From contig JAJTUP010000077.1 in NCBI GenBank assembly GCA_021399435.1, positions 124,001 through 188,000 of the forward strand: a DNA stretch of 64,000 nucleotides, read 5' to 3'. Each line of letters begins with the position of its first letter. The stretch's first letter is position 1. A program made the translations under genes and the position numbers. The DNA comes from Diaporthe sp. PMI_573. Lineage: Eukaryota; Ascomycota; Sordariomycetes; Diaporthales; Diaporthaceae. This document shows, one piece after another, positions 17,552 through 28,867 of this stretch. The notes below the pieces were generated by a model. The model was not told the origin of the DNA. It searched no databases and worked only from the letters and a program-made list of their open reading frames with translations.

Positions 17552-20164
17552 TCACCAGACATCTGCCGGTCCTTGGGATGGCCAGTAAGAAGACCAAGAT
17601 GCGCCGAACAGGCTCCAGTCATCCGTGAGGCCGACCCCCAGGTCTTCCTGGAGATTCGGCACTTCGACGTCGACAGTGCTGTTTGTTGAGCCCAACTGCT
17701 CATTCTGCGGGGCTGCACTGCTGAACCCGGCATCTACATTGGTGCCATCCGTTGCCTGGGGTCTCTCTTGCTGAGAGCCATGGCCCGGCTCCGATCTCCG
17801 GAGTGCGCGGTTCATCCTCTCCTTGTAGGTCTCCTCGGATATGGATACATAATCAAATAGCGTCCACATCAAATGCATGTAGGTATCAGAGATGGTGACG
17901 CTCCTCGCCCCACCGGTCGGTTGTGCGCCGTCATAGTCAGTCTGGACGTAGCGTATGGATGGACCACGTCCAAGTCGGAGCTTGAGCAGCTCCAGGAGGT
18001 CAAGCTGTCACGTTCAGCAAATTTCTTGGCTTTTTCGTAACCATATCATATCATAATAACCCACCAGATTTGTCATGTTTGGCCACGTGCTGGCCAACCG
18101 CCTCACGTAACCAAGGCATTTGTCAAACTTGGCCGTCATTGACTTTGCGGTATCCTCGCTGGCGCTCAAGCTGCGCTCGAGATGGATCGATGCCCCGATG
18201 GAAACCAAGTACCCGGCAAATGGCTCCTCGAGCATGAGACTTGCCTCGTCCATTTCACAAATTAATCGATAAATCCAGTCGGCATACATTCCAGCAGTCT
18301 GATACGATTGTTGCAAGAAGGTCAAAGGCACTCGGCCACGGAGACGACGAGTCTTCATGAATATAATAAACGGATGATTTCTGGTCGCAATATTAGCGTA
18401 GGAAGTGCAAAGTAATTGCGTCTGTCTCACATGTAACACTGAATCGCACAATGTAGAAAATGGTAATAGGTCCTTGCGAGCATGTACGACTCTAATTTCG
18501 GCTCTTGCAGCACGCGGGTCACAGGACCAGTCGAAGTATAGCTGTGTTGAGCGATTTCTGCTCTCGTCAGCCAGTATCCAAGCAGAAATGCAGGGGCACC
18601 TCACTGGTTTCTATTTCAAGCAGCCTGGACAATATTTGAGCCCTTGTTGAGTCACTCATCCAGAAGGATTTGGACCCGTCATCTACAGAGTCGTAATTGT
18701 CTGCGACTACGTCCTGGAAAATTTGAAAGAATTCGACATTGACGGCTACTATGTCACCTATATTTTGGTTCTGCTTGGTCTTGAAGTAGCGTCGAGGTGG
18801 GAGTGGCTCAGACCTTTCGGCATTTTGGCCACTCCGATTGGGTTGTGAGCTGAGATATCCGGGACTGAAAGCCGTTATAGGGACAGTTGCATGAGGCGTG
18901 GTACGCCCAAGAAACATGCGATCCAGTATAAGGAGAGAGGTAGTGATCTCCCAGCGGCGACAGAGGGACTCCTCCCTAGTAGTGACATCGAAATTCTCGT
19001 CGGCGCCGGCCAGCGGCAACATCGAAGTCTGTGCTATTCGAAGACCAAAGGCCACCTGAGCCTGAGCTCTAGACGTATTGCCAACTTGGAGCGGTTGCGT
19101 CAGTCACATGTGCAAATGCGGTACTACCAGCCTCGTAACCCTGACATACCATAGAAGTCGTACTGAGCCATGACACACAGAGCCTGTAAATACGTCTCGT
19201 CGAATTGGAAGAGGGAGTAAGACTCCACTAGAAGTGTCCAAGCACGCTGCGAGAGCCATGCCGAGACTTCCAATCTCTCTTTTTCATCTCGGTACCATGA
19301 CAATGGGGAGATCCGTAGGCTGATGGCTAGCAGTGGACACAACAATATGGTGGGTAACTGCTTGGACGTAGACCAAGGCTGGATATCCAATTGACCAAAG
19401 AGAGGACACGGATTGTTGGTGAATCTCTGGCGGTACACCTCGAAGCCTTCGGTGATCACGCTTGTTGGAAGAGAACGTTCAGGATAAAGTCTTTGAAGCT
19501 GCGTCAGCTGTGGCCCCAGTCAGGCACGTCGATCTGACGAGGGTATACTCACGCGCTAGTCGCAGGCACACTGCTGCTTTGGTAAGACGCAGGCGTCTCG
19601 ACGTGTACTTGTCGTAGCCGGGGAGCAGCCGGGCTGGATGACCGGCTTCGAAGCTCGGGAAGGTGATAAGATGCGTCAGTCGCGACAGATGCTCGAGAAT
19701 CTTCCACTGATCTGCGGAACAAAGCATAAGTAAGTGGGAAAACTTTTAGGGAGATTGTAAATGAAATGGCGTCCGATATTGGTGCCGGCCCATTGTGTCA
19801 GGTCAGTTTCTAAGACCTCAATGTGCCTTCCAGTCTACATAGACCATGTGGAGATTGCAATATCGAGATTCCCCCTGGGCCCTATGACAGTCACGTACTC
19901 TGCATCCTTTGCACCACCCATGCTTCCTACCCTACGATTCTGACGGGCATAGAAGCAGCGTTGTTTCAGCCTTGCGCAAAGAGCACATGTGGGCTTCTGG
20001 CCATTGCATCTTGTCTTCTTTCGACTGCGGATTCAATTCAGTGTACACTCTTTCTCTGCCATGTGGATATTACTGTACCGGCAGTTTTCACATGAGCGTC
20101 GACTTCGGAAGGTCATAGGCGAATCTGGACCGCTTCCTGGAGACATTTCAACAACATCTGCCAT
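17552..20164 (-). CDS. Zn2Cys6 transcription factor with fungal middle-homology region
   Basis: ATG 20164 begins MADVVEMSPGSG. Exon 1 (20079-20164) and exon 2 (from 20024) join across a 54-bp intron GTACAG..GCAG to give RRSCENCRRKKTRC then NGQKPTCALCARLKQRC, a perfect C-x2-C-x6-C-x6-C-x2-C-x6-C binuclear zinc cluster. Further exons on the same strand carry regulator-type helices: LTKAAVCLRLAREYTL (about 19570), ETYLQALCVMAQYDFYG (about 19150), AFGLRIAQTSMLPL and RRWEITTSLLILDRMFLG (about 18950), LEEPFAGYLVSIGASIHLE (about 18200), YMHLMWTLFDYVSISEETY (about 17860). The tail is Ser/Asp-rich and ends at 17552. At least six introns are needed and some borders are unsolved, so frame damage cannot be excluded. 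Divergent from the MFS gene, its likely target. Nuclear. Confidence 0.72.
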
Positions 20165-20548
20165 ACGCTGTCGTCGAATCAAACAAAGCTGTCCAATTGA
20201 CTTTTTGCGAAGGGCAGCATGTGTAGCCAGTACTGCGGGGGGATAAGAGCCGAATGACTGGCGAATCACAGGCGATCCATTACAGCGGATCATACCTCCA
20301 CATTTGCTCGTGGGTGACTTTGCTGGAAAAGGTTAAGATCATCGATGTGACGCGGCCTTGTTGTGGGTGCCACGGAGCTCCGGCTTGGCGGTCTACCTCC
20401 GTCTTGATGATCACCGAAGCCCGTCTTTGATCACGGCAAACACGGAGTTGACAGTGGTGTATAAGGCAGGGTAAGGTTCACCTGCCAGAAGCTCCAGCCT
20501 AGGAGACAATGTAACGAAGTATACTTCCTTTTTTATTTACCACCAAAA
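20165..20548. promoter_or_regulatory. divergent promoter Zn2Cys6 regulator / MFS transporter
   Basis: 384-bp intergenic region between the two divergent starts. It contains inverted or everted CGG/CCG-type triplets (for example CGGCTTGGCGG near 20381 and CCTCCG near 20395), the kind of sites Zn2Cys6 proteins bind. Assignment as an operator is inference. Confidence 0.4.
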
Positions 20549-22379
20549 ATGGAGAAATCAACCAAATCCGAGGCCAACAATGACTTGACGCGGGAGCAAT
20601 CAGCGACCGCGGGCGAGATCTTCTCGTTGGCCAACTCTGATCCTGCACTGGGCCAGAAGATTGAGTTGTTGAACAATGTATGAGTGTGACCTTGTTCCCG
20701 CCGTCCGTGCATGTGTACGTCGTATCTGAAATAAAACAGGCAATTGACGAGATTGGTTTCACCGGTTACCACGCCAAGTTGTTCTGCCTCAATGGATTTG
20801 GGTACGCGCATCCCACCTCCACTCCCGTGCCTTTGATATTTGCGTGCTGACCTCCAGCTTCATCTCAGATATGCCGCCGACTCGTTATTGAACTTCCTAC
20901 CCAGCATTACGGCCGCAAATATCGTTGCAGAATTCAACGCTTCGTACACTAGGGCTGGCCAGCTGTCGTTGTATACTGGCCTCCTCGTGGGGTCCTTGTT
21001 CTGGGGCATCTCTGCAGACATAATCGGTCGAAGACTAGCTTTCAACCTCACTCTCCTCCTCACCTCCATCTTTGCCGTCGTCGCAGGCGCTGCGCCGAAC
21101 TACGAAACATGGGCTGCCTTCAACGCTCTGTCGGCCTTCGCTGCTGGCGGCAACCTGGTTCTCGACACGACTGTTTTCCTCGAGTATGTTCCCAGCTCTA
21201 AAACATGGGTGGTTACAATGATGGCCGCTTGGTGGGGAGTCGGCTTGACTCTTGGAGGATTTATCGCCTGGGGCTTTTTGCGTAAGTTCCTGTCTCCCCT
21301 GCAGACTATTTGGGTAAAAAAAGAATAACGGCCAATGGAGACGGAACAGCAAACTTCAGCTGCGCATCCGATGCACTCGTCTGCACCAAGTCTGAGAATA
21401 TGGGGTGGCGTTACGTATATTTCACCGCTGGCGCTGTGGTTCTGGCATTGAGCGTCCTCCGTTGGACGGTCGTCCGATTCCACGAGACGCCGAAATTTTC
21501 ACTTTGTCAGAACAAGGATGAGCAAGTCGTGAAGACGCTCTCCATGATCGCGACGAAATATAATCGACCCATGTCGCTCACCGTCGAGCAGCTGAGGGCC
21601 TGCGGCGAGGTCAAAAGCGCACATGCTTCCTCATCTGCTTCTTTCTCTGAGCTCGCTGTACATTACAAAGGGCTTTTCCTGTCGCACGCTGAGACACTCT
21701 CCACCTCTCTGGTGTGGGCCTCATGGGCGTTTATTGGTCTAGCATATCCGCTATTTTACATCTTCCTGCCTGAATATCTGGAAAGTCGAGGCGCCCAACT
21801 TGGAGAGACTTCTACAACCATCACGTGGAGGAATTACACCATCACGAACCTCACGGGCATCTTTGGACCTGTCATTGCGAGTCAATTGTGCAGGACACGT
21901 CTGTTGGGTCGAAAGTATACCATGGCCATCGGGGCCGTGATATCAAGTGCGTGTAGTCCATCTGCATCGACAACCACTCTGCTAACATGCGATTAGTGAT
22001 CTTCTTGTTCGCCTACACAGCTGTCAGGAATGCAGAGGAAAATCTCGGCTTCTCCTGCGCGATCGGCATTGCCATAAATATCGTGAGAATCCCCGGTGGC
22101 ACTGTTATGTATATGCAAGAGACTAATTTTGGCCACGATTAGTATTACGGAACCCTGTACGCATACACTCCAGAGGTACTTCCATCAGCTCACCGCGCAA
22201 CGGGGAATGGCACGGCCATCGCCTTCAATCGCTTCATGGGCATCATGTCCGTGGTAATCGCCACCTTTGGCGACACCTCGACCTCGGTGCCAGTCTACGT
22301 GTGCGCAGCGCTGTTTGGTGTCTTGGCTGCTATCGCAGTCTGCTTCCCGTTCGAGCCTGCACGCGGTCGAAGTGTATAA
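20549..22379 (+). CDS. MFS transporter (sugar/organic anion type)
   Basis: Six exons give 507 residues: 20549-20677, 20740-20801, 20869-21281, 21350-21946, 21997-22082 and 22143-22379; all five introns (50-68 bp) have GT-AG borders and keep frame. After a soluble leader comes AIDEIGFTGYHAKLFCLNGFG leading into the first helix, LYTGLLVGSLFWGISADIIGR-R (the MFS loop 2-3 signature, GR-R), NFSCASDALVCTKSENMGWRYVYF between helices 6 and 7 region, LPEYLESRGA, and GNGTAIAFNRFMGI. About 12 helices; probably plasma membrane. The GFTGYH leader and ENMGWRY loop resemble the SVOP/sugar-phosphate subgroup. Substrate unknown. It is paired with the divergent zinc-cluster regulator, a common two-gene uptake module. 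Confidence 0.85.
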
Positions 22380-22544
22380 TGCATGCGGCATGTGTGTGAA
22401 GTTTGTGATACCGTTGGACAGAGCATGTATTACTGCACCAGCCATTCTCACAACGAGAGCGGATAGTCCTGCAAGCCGTCGCCATCCCCTCAGGCATTTC
22501 AATGATCCATTGCGTGACAGTATTTGCTCGGGTTGCGGAAATTT

Positions 22545-23638
22545 TTATACTTGGTCGAAGGTTGAGCCCATTGAATGGTACATACAATTTTGACACGGCT
22601 TCATCCAGAGTTCTCCAGTGAGATCATCTCCAAGCAAAATTAACCCGTAGGCCCAGGAAATTCTGAAAGCCTGCTGGGCGTGGCTAGAATTTCCTTCACA
22701 CTTGGCGTCGGACGTTATCACTTCATACACCATGGTGCCCTTGTACACGGTCCTCAAATGCTGTTTGTTCACACTCGATGACACGTCCTTAGGTTGCTTG
22801 CGATCTCTGCCTCTGGGGCCTGCGATGAAGTCTTTCCAGAAGTTGGATGGGTTAAACTCGAACCAGTTCTCGGCGTTTTTCTGGGTCTGCATCGACGAGA
22901 ATGCCACGCCCAGCCCGTCCATGCCGACGTCGTCTATCAACAGGAGAGAGTCAGTTCTTGTATGTGTGTAGAATACGACTTTGAAATATGTGTCTCTAGA
23001 TAAACTGCAAATACTGACTTTGTAGACTATCCATGCCCTTGACGTTGAAGTCCGTGTGGACCTCGTTGTCACTCCATTGTACCTAACACAACTGTCAGTC
23101 AACGGCAGGAGTTTAAGACCAAGGTAGCCTAGGATATCGGCTGCATAGAAACTCACATATAGGTAAGCAGTGTTCTCAAAGCAGAACTTGCTGTTCTCAA
23201 TGTCGATATCCGTGAACCAGTTTCCAAGGCCGTCGCATGGCCTGAACTGCTTGTCGTTGATTTCGGACCATTTCGTGAACCTCGGGTCTGAGTGGTCCGA
23301 TGTTATAGCTATGGTCATGGTGCTAGCCATGCCAAGCATGCCACCAATACCCTATAATTGAACCAGAGGATTAGTATGCGAGCGTCAGTGGGTTTGTAGC
23401 ATCTTTTGGGGTGACAAACGCCTAAGACAGGAGCGGCTTTTCCCACAAAGCCCCCAAAGGTCCCGACCGCAGCAGCACTGGCAAGGCCAAGCCACGAGCC
23501 AGCATCGAATACCTCCTCCTCGTCGTCGCTCTGGTCGGTATATGTCTCGAGCAGCTTGGTGCTTTTGAAGTCGACATTCTGGAACACGGTCTGTAGGGAT
23601 ATGTAAAATGCATTCAGATAGTTGGCAAAGTTTTGCAT
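22545..23638 (-). CDS. unknown spliced protein, N-terminus uncertain
   Basis: Four exons on the minus strand: 23420-23638, 23157-23351, 23019-23082 and 22545-22933, joined by GT-AG introns of 68, 74 and 85 bp, give at least 288 residues. The frame is open upstream of the first usable ATG (SPKGTCEIDDLTDLEKCYAH), so a further 5' exon probably exists. Visible features are a glycine/alanine-rich helical stretch (GLASAAAVGTFGGFVGKAAPVLG then GIGGMLGMAST) that could cross or lie on a membrane, and a soluble C-terminal half with NTAYLYVQWSDNEVHTDF, NDVGMDGLGVAF, MVYEVITSDAKCEGN and a CQNC pair near the end. It resembles secreted or surface hypothetical proteins of ascomycetes, but I do not recognise the family. 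Confidence 0.6.
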
Positions 23639-24960
23639 GGCGTTGAGGACATAATCGCTCTGGGGTAAAAGGTGCGCGTAGCATTTCTCGAGATCGGTCA
23701 GATCGTCGATTTCACAAGTCCCCTTTGGACTATTCGACCGCTTTCGGTCAGCACTAGGCGCTCATCACTCCTCTCTGCCAGTAGGCAAGTCTAGGCTTGC
23801 GTCAACCTCTACCAGGGCCGTAGGAAGAACTCATGTAGCGCAGTCCCATTTTATAAACCTTAGAGCACTTTTCAGGGGCACCTGGCATGAATATTTGTAC
23901 CTATAAGGTGGCCTACGTGACAGTCAGTTGTGGATGACTAAGATCTCGCTGAGGTAGACCAATATGACTACAAGTGGTCCCAAAGTTCAATGAATGACAT
24001 CTATTTCCCAAGAGGAAGATACATATGCTCACAACTGTACAATCATATTTAAATTTTCCTCATACTGTAATTCCTACTTTTCCAACTTGACATTCAGGAA
24101 ATCCGCTGTATTGTAGGTCATCGTATCGAGGTGTTGGTTTCTCGTTGGGGGGACTTGTGGTGGAACTAAGGCTGTGTTGAAGTATGATTGGCGGGTGTGT
24201 TAGACCGCTGGACGCAGAATTTAGTTTAGACTCGTATAGAGCCTTGATTTACACTGAGACGTAAGTGCAACAATACATGTCGCGCCGTTCCTCCAGCCTG
24301 TCATTGGACGGAAGGCCATTTGGCCCTGTTCGTGAGCCACACTGTGTCATTCGTTACGTGAGACTATTGGGCCGGGCTCAGACTGCTCAGCAGAAAGGTT
24401 GAAGTCAAATCGAACCATGACCAACCGGAAACTTGTATTTGATACCAGCAATCATGAATGAAATCACGTCAATCCGATGTACTGTATGAATACAGATGAC
24501 ATTCTCCTGTACCAGAGGCATCTCCAAAGCCTGCCTACTATCAGTATGTCGATGATCCTATATCATGTTTCACTAAGATGGGCCAATCATCTTACCCTCA
24601 GCTCAAGTGAGCCCGTGGCTCAATTTACAGTTGGTCATAGGGTTGGCCGCAAAATGATGTATCTTCAGTCCCAGGGGTCACCGTGGTGAGGAAGCGGACA
24701 ATGAATGAAAGTAATGATGGACCCCTGTGGTGAAGGAATATCACCATCCAGGCCTTCCCAATTTTATCGAACATTCAGCACAGGGATGACGCGTGATGGT
24801 TTAAAAGCTCCCCTCGGCTGCTGGAGACGGCGCTGAGGGCTTTGTTTCCCCGTCAGTCACTGTTCCACTTGTCTTTCCTCACAGATCCCGGCATAATCAG
24901 CCATCCTCATCTTCAACAACTTTGAATTGTATTTTCCATTACCTCTAGACATCAGAATCA
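23639..24960. other. gene-free interval
   Basis: 1.3 kb with scattered stops in all frames. The left 100 bp probably hold the 5' exon of the neighbouring minus-strand gene; the right end is the PLAC8 promoter, where CT-rich sequence precedes the ATG. Nothing else recognised. Confidence 0.5.
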
Positions 24961-25518
24961 ATGCCTTCAGACTGGCAAAAAGGTCTGCTGGGTTGTTTGA
25001 GCCCCGTCGGTCTGTGTTGCGAAGCATGCTGGTGCCCCTGCATAATCTTTGGTTGTACCAACCACCGCATGAAAAACAAAGGGAATATGCAGAACTATTA
25101 CTGTTTCAATAGTGATTGTGCCGTTATTTGCGGGCTGTATGCTCTTTGTGGTTGCGGTTGGGCGTGAGTGTTTTCTCTTAGACGTCTGCATCTTGACGCG
25201 CAAAAGACTAATCACATGGTATGCCACCTAGATACCAGTGGTGGAGACGTGGTGAGATCCGCAAGGAATACCAAATGGAAAAGGCTTGTTGTAGTGATTG
25301 CGTAGCGTCATTGTGCTGCCATTGTTGTGCTATAATCCAACAAGAGAAGGAAGTAGAGGCTCGAACTTCGAACGCAGTGAGTTACTATCTACTCTTTTTC
25401 ACAAAATATTGATACAAGGTGACATAGAAACTGATTTACGCTTGTGTGGAACAAGGTAGGATATCAACAGAAGCCTGAAATGCGATCCAAACGGTCTCCT
25501 CACCGAGAAACTTCTTGA
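24961..25518 (+). CDS. PLAC8 family cysteine-rich protein
   Basis: Three exons give 136 residues: 24961-25163, 25232-25376 and 25456-25518; introns 25164-25231 (GTGAGT, branch ACTAATC, CTAG) and 25377-25455 (GTGAGT..CAAG). The PLAC8 pattern is plain: LLGCLSPVGLCCEACWCPCI, a second hydrophobic Cys segment AVICGLYALCGCGWA, IRKEYQMEKACCSDCVASLC and the signature HCCAIIQQEKEVEAR. Such proteins are small, membrane-associated through Cys-rich hydrophobic segments, and in fungi and plants are linked to metal or cation handling and cell size. Function here is not determined. The exon 3 tail is short and basic. Confidence 0.82.
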
Positions 25519-25549
25519 GTGGTCTGGTTCGGGTGGGTTCGGGGCAACG

Positions 25550-25822
25550 ATGAAGTCTTGGAATGCCAGCGCCAGGGCTTTTGAGTGTTTTCTCTGCGGG
25601 CGCCATTTCGAACGACTTGATTCCCTGAACCAGCATCTTCAGTCGCCAAAGCATCAGCAAGAACTATATCACTGTCCATACAGGCGTTGCGGCAAAAAGT
25701 TCAAGTTCCTCGCTGCCGCAGTTAGTCACTGGGAAAGCGGAAGCTGTGGTTTCATGAGTTTTGAGACCGTCCAGGAATCTGCGAAGCGAATTTTTGAGCC
25801 TGGCCGCATGATCACTTTCTAA
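25550..25822 (+). CDS. C2H2 zinc-finger protein, short
   Basis: ATG 25550 opens 90 residues with two fingers: FECFLCGRHFERLDSLNQHL-x-H type at residues 11-34 (U1/RNA-binding-like spacing, SPKHQQ) and YHCPYRRCGKKF with AAAVSHWESGSC at residues 40-67. It ends FETVQESAKRIFEPGRMITF. I recall this as the C-terminal module of a longer fungal protein; here it stands alone and the sequence just upstream is the 3' end of the PLAC8 gene, so it is either a short paralogue or a 5'-truncated copy. Confidence 0.6.
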   Translation: MKSWNASARAFECFLCGRHFERLDSLNQHLQSPKHQQELYHCPYRRCGKKFKFLAAAVSHWESGSCGFMSFETVQESAKRIFEPGRMITF

Positions 25823-26249
25823 AAAAGGAATCGCACAGTAAAGGACAGTCCCAATGGAAGACGATCATAAGATAGAGAATGACTCCTATTTCAATTGATA
25901 TCTTGAGGTAGACCCTTCCTTAATCGTGCGCAAGGTGACATCCTGCATCGATCCCTGGACGCATCACCATGGCCCCCTGGGGTTCCTGCTCTTCAACCTC
26001 CCCCGGCTTACTGTGAGATGAGCTGCGAAACGAGGGCTTCTCTTTCCCTTGTGTGGGATCCTCCAAAAGAACTAGTGTAGCGCACATGTTTTAAATAAAC
26101 AGGACCTAACAGCGCCAGAACTGCCCATGACAACCTGTCACTCATTGCTCGGCTCTTTCATAAGGTGAATAGTTCCCCACTGCCTGTCGTCTTCGTCTCT
26201 CGCCTTATATTCTCGCTCCAAAATTGACGCACCCGCAGAAGCTGCAACC
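25823..26249. other. gene-free interval
   Basis: No coding sequence or repeat recognised in 427 bp. Confidence 0.5.
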
Positions 26250-26420
26250 ATGGCACCACAACTTGATCCTGCAAAGCGTATTCTGATTCAATCTCTGCTA
26301 ACACAAGAATTCGATTCCCCAATAATAGCCTTAAAGGCCTCGTGCAGCGTGCGCACCGTCCAAAGGATTAAATTAGAAAGTATATGGATGTTGATGGACT
26401 CATGGGTCAGCGATTATTAG
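26250..26420 (+). pseudogene. 5' stub of a Tc1/IS630-like DDE transposase
   Basis: ATG 26250 gives LDPAKRILIQSLLTQEFDSP and IALKASCSVRTVQRIKLE, the N-terminal helix-turn-helix of fungal Tc1/mariner-type transposases, where the start MAPxLDPAxR is common. The frame stops after 56 codons and no catalytic core follows, so this is a truncated remnant. Confidence 0.65.
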
Positions 26421-26693
26421 TGGTGAAAGCAAGTTTCCTAATACACGGGTTTATTCGTACAGCACTGTAGCTTTACGGAAAGCTTGAAAAATGAATGTTT
26501 GTCAGAGCATGTGGTGGAGGACTGAAAGCGTCCCTTTGACTAGCTGGATTCCATTCCATAACCTGCCAAATCTCCGAAATGTGAGCCTTTCTTGCCACAG
26601 ACCTCGGTATAACACTATCCGCTTCATCAACCGCACTTCCAGATCCAACCATAGGAAGCTGGTTACCTAAGTGTCTGGTTCAGCGTCGTCCAC

Positions 26694-26939
26694 CTAAGGC
26701 GTCGCCGCTAAAGCAGCAGCAGCACAAGCCGCCTGGCAGGTGCCATAGGCAGTTTTGCAAGCGATGACGGCTGCTGGCGCGGCAGTGGTAGCAATGATGC
26801 CCAAAGTAAAGCCCGCTGCAGAGTAACAGGCAACTGCGAGCGAGGAACACCCGGCCTGGCAGACAGCGTATACGACGGGGCCAGCCGCAACGGAGGAGGC
26901 GAGGAAGAGATTGGCCACGAGTGACTTCTGCAATCGCAT
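26694..26939 (-). CDS. small secreted cysteine-rich protein (zygote-specific-like family)
   Basis: 81 residues from ATG 26939. A signal peptide with hydrophobic core (about residues 5-19, ending VAAG) precedes a very hydrophobic Ala/Gly-rich body with evenly placed cysteines: GPVVYAVCQAGCSSLAVACY, SAAGFTLG, ACKTAYGTCQAAC. This layout, C-x3-C-x6-C then C-x6-C-x3-C, belongs to a widespread fungal small-secreted family often annotated as zygote-specific-like. Function unknown; some members are considered effector candidates. Intronless and complete. Confidence 0.7.
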   Translation of the reverse strand: MRLQKSLVANLFLASSVAAGPVVYAVCQAGCSSLAVACYSAAGFTLGIIATTAAPAAVIACKTAYGTCQAACAAAALAATP

Positions 26940-27320
26940 AGCTGTGACTCGTATCTCGTATAGCTTGATGCTGAGGTGGGGGAATTTTATGCGAATAATT
27001 GCAGTTTCGTCTAATATCAGACGAGAATGGTAGGAAGCATAACCTGCTTAACCCGGAGGCTTTCTAGCCAGTGACGTACAATTTTCAAGGCCTTGAAGAT
27101 AGCATTTGCCAATACCCAGATGCGAATGCCTGCAAAGATTCATAAATCATTTATGCCCACTTTTGCTTTGTGTTACCGTTGAGGTCGTTGTTGTCCGATT
27201 TATCAATAAGACTACCATCCCAACCGACAAGTGCTTTCTCCCTCCAACAGTAGTAATGTTTCAGTTTGGAATGATTTGATATTTCATTTCCAGACAATAA
27301 TAATTTCGACTAGTGTACTA
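26940..27320. other. gene-free interval
   Basis: 381 bp without recognisable features beyond the likely promoter of the small secreted protein. Confidence 0.5.
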
Positions 27321-27545
27321 TCAATACAGCATTGAATGAATGTCGGCTACGATAGCAGGGTCTCTCGTCTCCCCAGGCAAGCATTCCAATACTTCGTCAA
27401 TAAGCTCGCCCAAGTCTGCGACATGAACAGGGCGGACGCTCCCTCTGTCAAGATCGGCAAAAATATTTCCTGTTGAATGAGAAACGCATTGCGCGCTTGC
27501 CATCGACAATAATGTGAGCGACTTACCTGGAGCTTTTCCTATCCT
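27321..27545 (-). CDS. 3' end of an unrecognised spliced gene
   Basis: A clean intron, 27470-27526 (GTAAGT...CAACAG), joins an upstream exon ending RIGKAPG to a last exon 27321-27469 reading NIFADLDRGSVRPVHV, ADLGELIDEVLECLPGE and ending at a TGA. The splice signals and acidic helical ending look genuine. Upstream of about 27550 the sequence becomes the antisense of a 2EXR-domain fragment, so the 5' part of this gene has been lost or replaced. Family not recognised. Confidence 0.4.
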   Translation of the reverse strand, partial: RIGKAPGKSLTLLSMASAQCVSHSTGNIFADLDRGSVRPVHVADLGELIDEVLECLPGETRDPAIVADIHSMLY

Positions 27546-27570
27546 TTGAAACCTCCAAGGACCGCAATAA

Positions 27571-28358
27571 ATTCGGGAACGATTCCGCAGCGGGGTTCCA
27601 TATTTTCCGGCTCCTACCACCCGAGGTCAGACGCCATATTTGGGCGTGGGCATTGCTCCGTCCAGCTACTGTCGTTCGTACGTGGAACAATGACAAGTTC
27701 AGCTTCGGGCTCCGAAGGGCCATCCCACCTGTGCTTCAGGTATGTACAGAGACCAGGGCCTGGTTCATCCAAAGTTCACACAAACGAAATCGAAACATCT
27801 CCGGGATCGCAGCATCCTGCCTTCTCGGCGATGAGCCTTATTGACTTCCAATTTCAAGACTTCATTCAGGGAATCAACCGTCACGCAAACAGTGGAGACA
27901 GACCATCCCCATATTCAGATGCTGTCCCGATCTCGACACCCTTTCAGCTACCAGCAGCAGAGCCAATCACGTATGGCTCTCAGATGAGCTACGATCCATA
28001 TTTTGATAGTCTACCTGGGTGGAACCAGCAAAGCGGAGTCCCAGGCAACAGTGAGGTGGGACAAGGTGTTGCAAGTAGTCCTAGGTGGCCTTCGATTCTT
28101 GAAGAGATGGCGATGCCAGCACCCGTGGAAGTTGAACACCAGCATTTCCTTGGGCAACCTTCAAGTGAAGCGTCCATTCCTACTGAATCTGAGGCAACAC
28201 CTCATCCTTCTGGGACCCGTGGCAATACCTTGGGTGGGACGTTGACAGGAGTGTACAGATATCCTAAAAAGGTATGGCCTTATCCAAGTAACATTAGCGG
28301 AATGACTGACATCCTTTGGTTAGCCACGTCATTGAAACCTCACGAGGATTCTAAATAA
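27571..28358 (+). pseudogene. 2EXR-domain (fungal incompatibility-associated) gene fragment
   Basis: The plus strand reads FHIFRLLPPEVRRHIWAWAL, PPVLQVCTETRAWF, the two halves of the 2EXR motif common in fungal heterokaryon-incompatibility-type genes, ending at 27844; no ATG is in frame upstream. In another frame an ATG at 27831 continues as 175 Ser/Pro-rich residues (MSLIDFQFQDFIQGINRH) to 28358. The two may be exons of one gene or a frameshifted whole. The left border coincides with the truncated minus-strand gene, suggesting a rearrangement breakpoint near 27550. Confidence 0.5.
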
Positions 28359-28867
28359 GCGTGAACTGGTTTCGTTCTTCATCCGAATACATCCCGAAGG
28401 CGTACGCGGTCCCTTCATACAGTGGTAAACGCTCAAAGACCCAGCATTTAAAAAGAGACACACTGCCGAAATCAGTAAAGAAAAGGCACAGTTGGTCTGT
28501 GGGCACATGGCCTCAGCGTTCGTGCCGCACAGACAATAAATAAGTGTGAACAAAGGGAAATTGTTCTTCTAAGGGCGGTGGCTTTCTACATTCAAGTATA
28601 ACAAGTTGTAAACTATACCACAAAGTTGAACCAATGATTTAATCTACGTTGATGACAGTGCTTGCCTTCAAAAACGTGTGACATCTATGTGTGACATCTA
28701 CGTGTACGTAAGCAGTGCGTAGATGACCGGCAGAATCCCTAGGATGAAGGTTTTCCGGGTTTCCGGAGACCTGCAGAAGGCCATTCGACCTCGGCAGCCC
28801 AATCTGGTACGTTGCGAGAGTTGCTTGAAGCATTACTCAGGTCTGAGGCGAGCTAGGAGGCCGCCGG
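28359..28867. other. interval without supported gene
   Basis: Only short, unconvincing frames; TGACATCTA-type short direct repeats near 28680-28700. Nothing further recognised. Confidence 0.45.

Noticed and set aside
20172..20246. Plus-strand RCRRIKQSC stretch looking like a zinc cluster
   Set aside because: Cysteine spacing is wrong and no TF continues on that strand; the true Zn2Cys6 motif is on the minus strand at 19970-20100 once its intron is removed.
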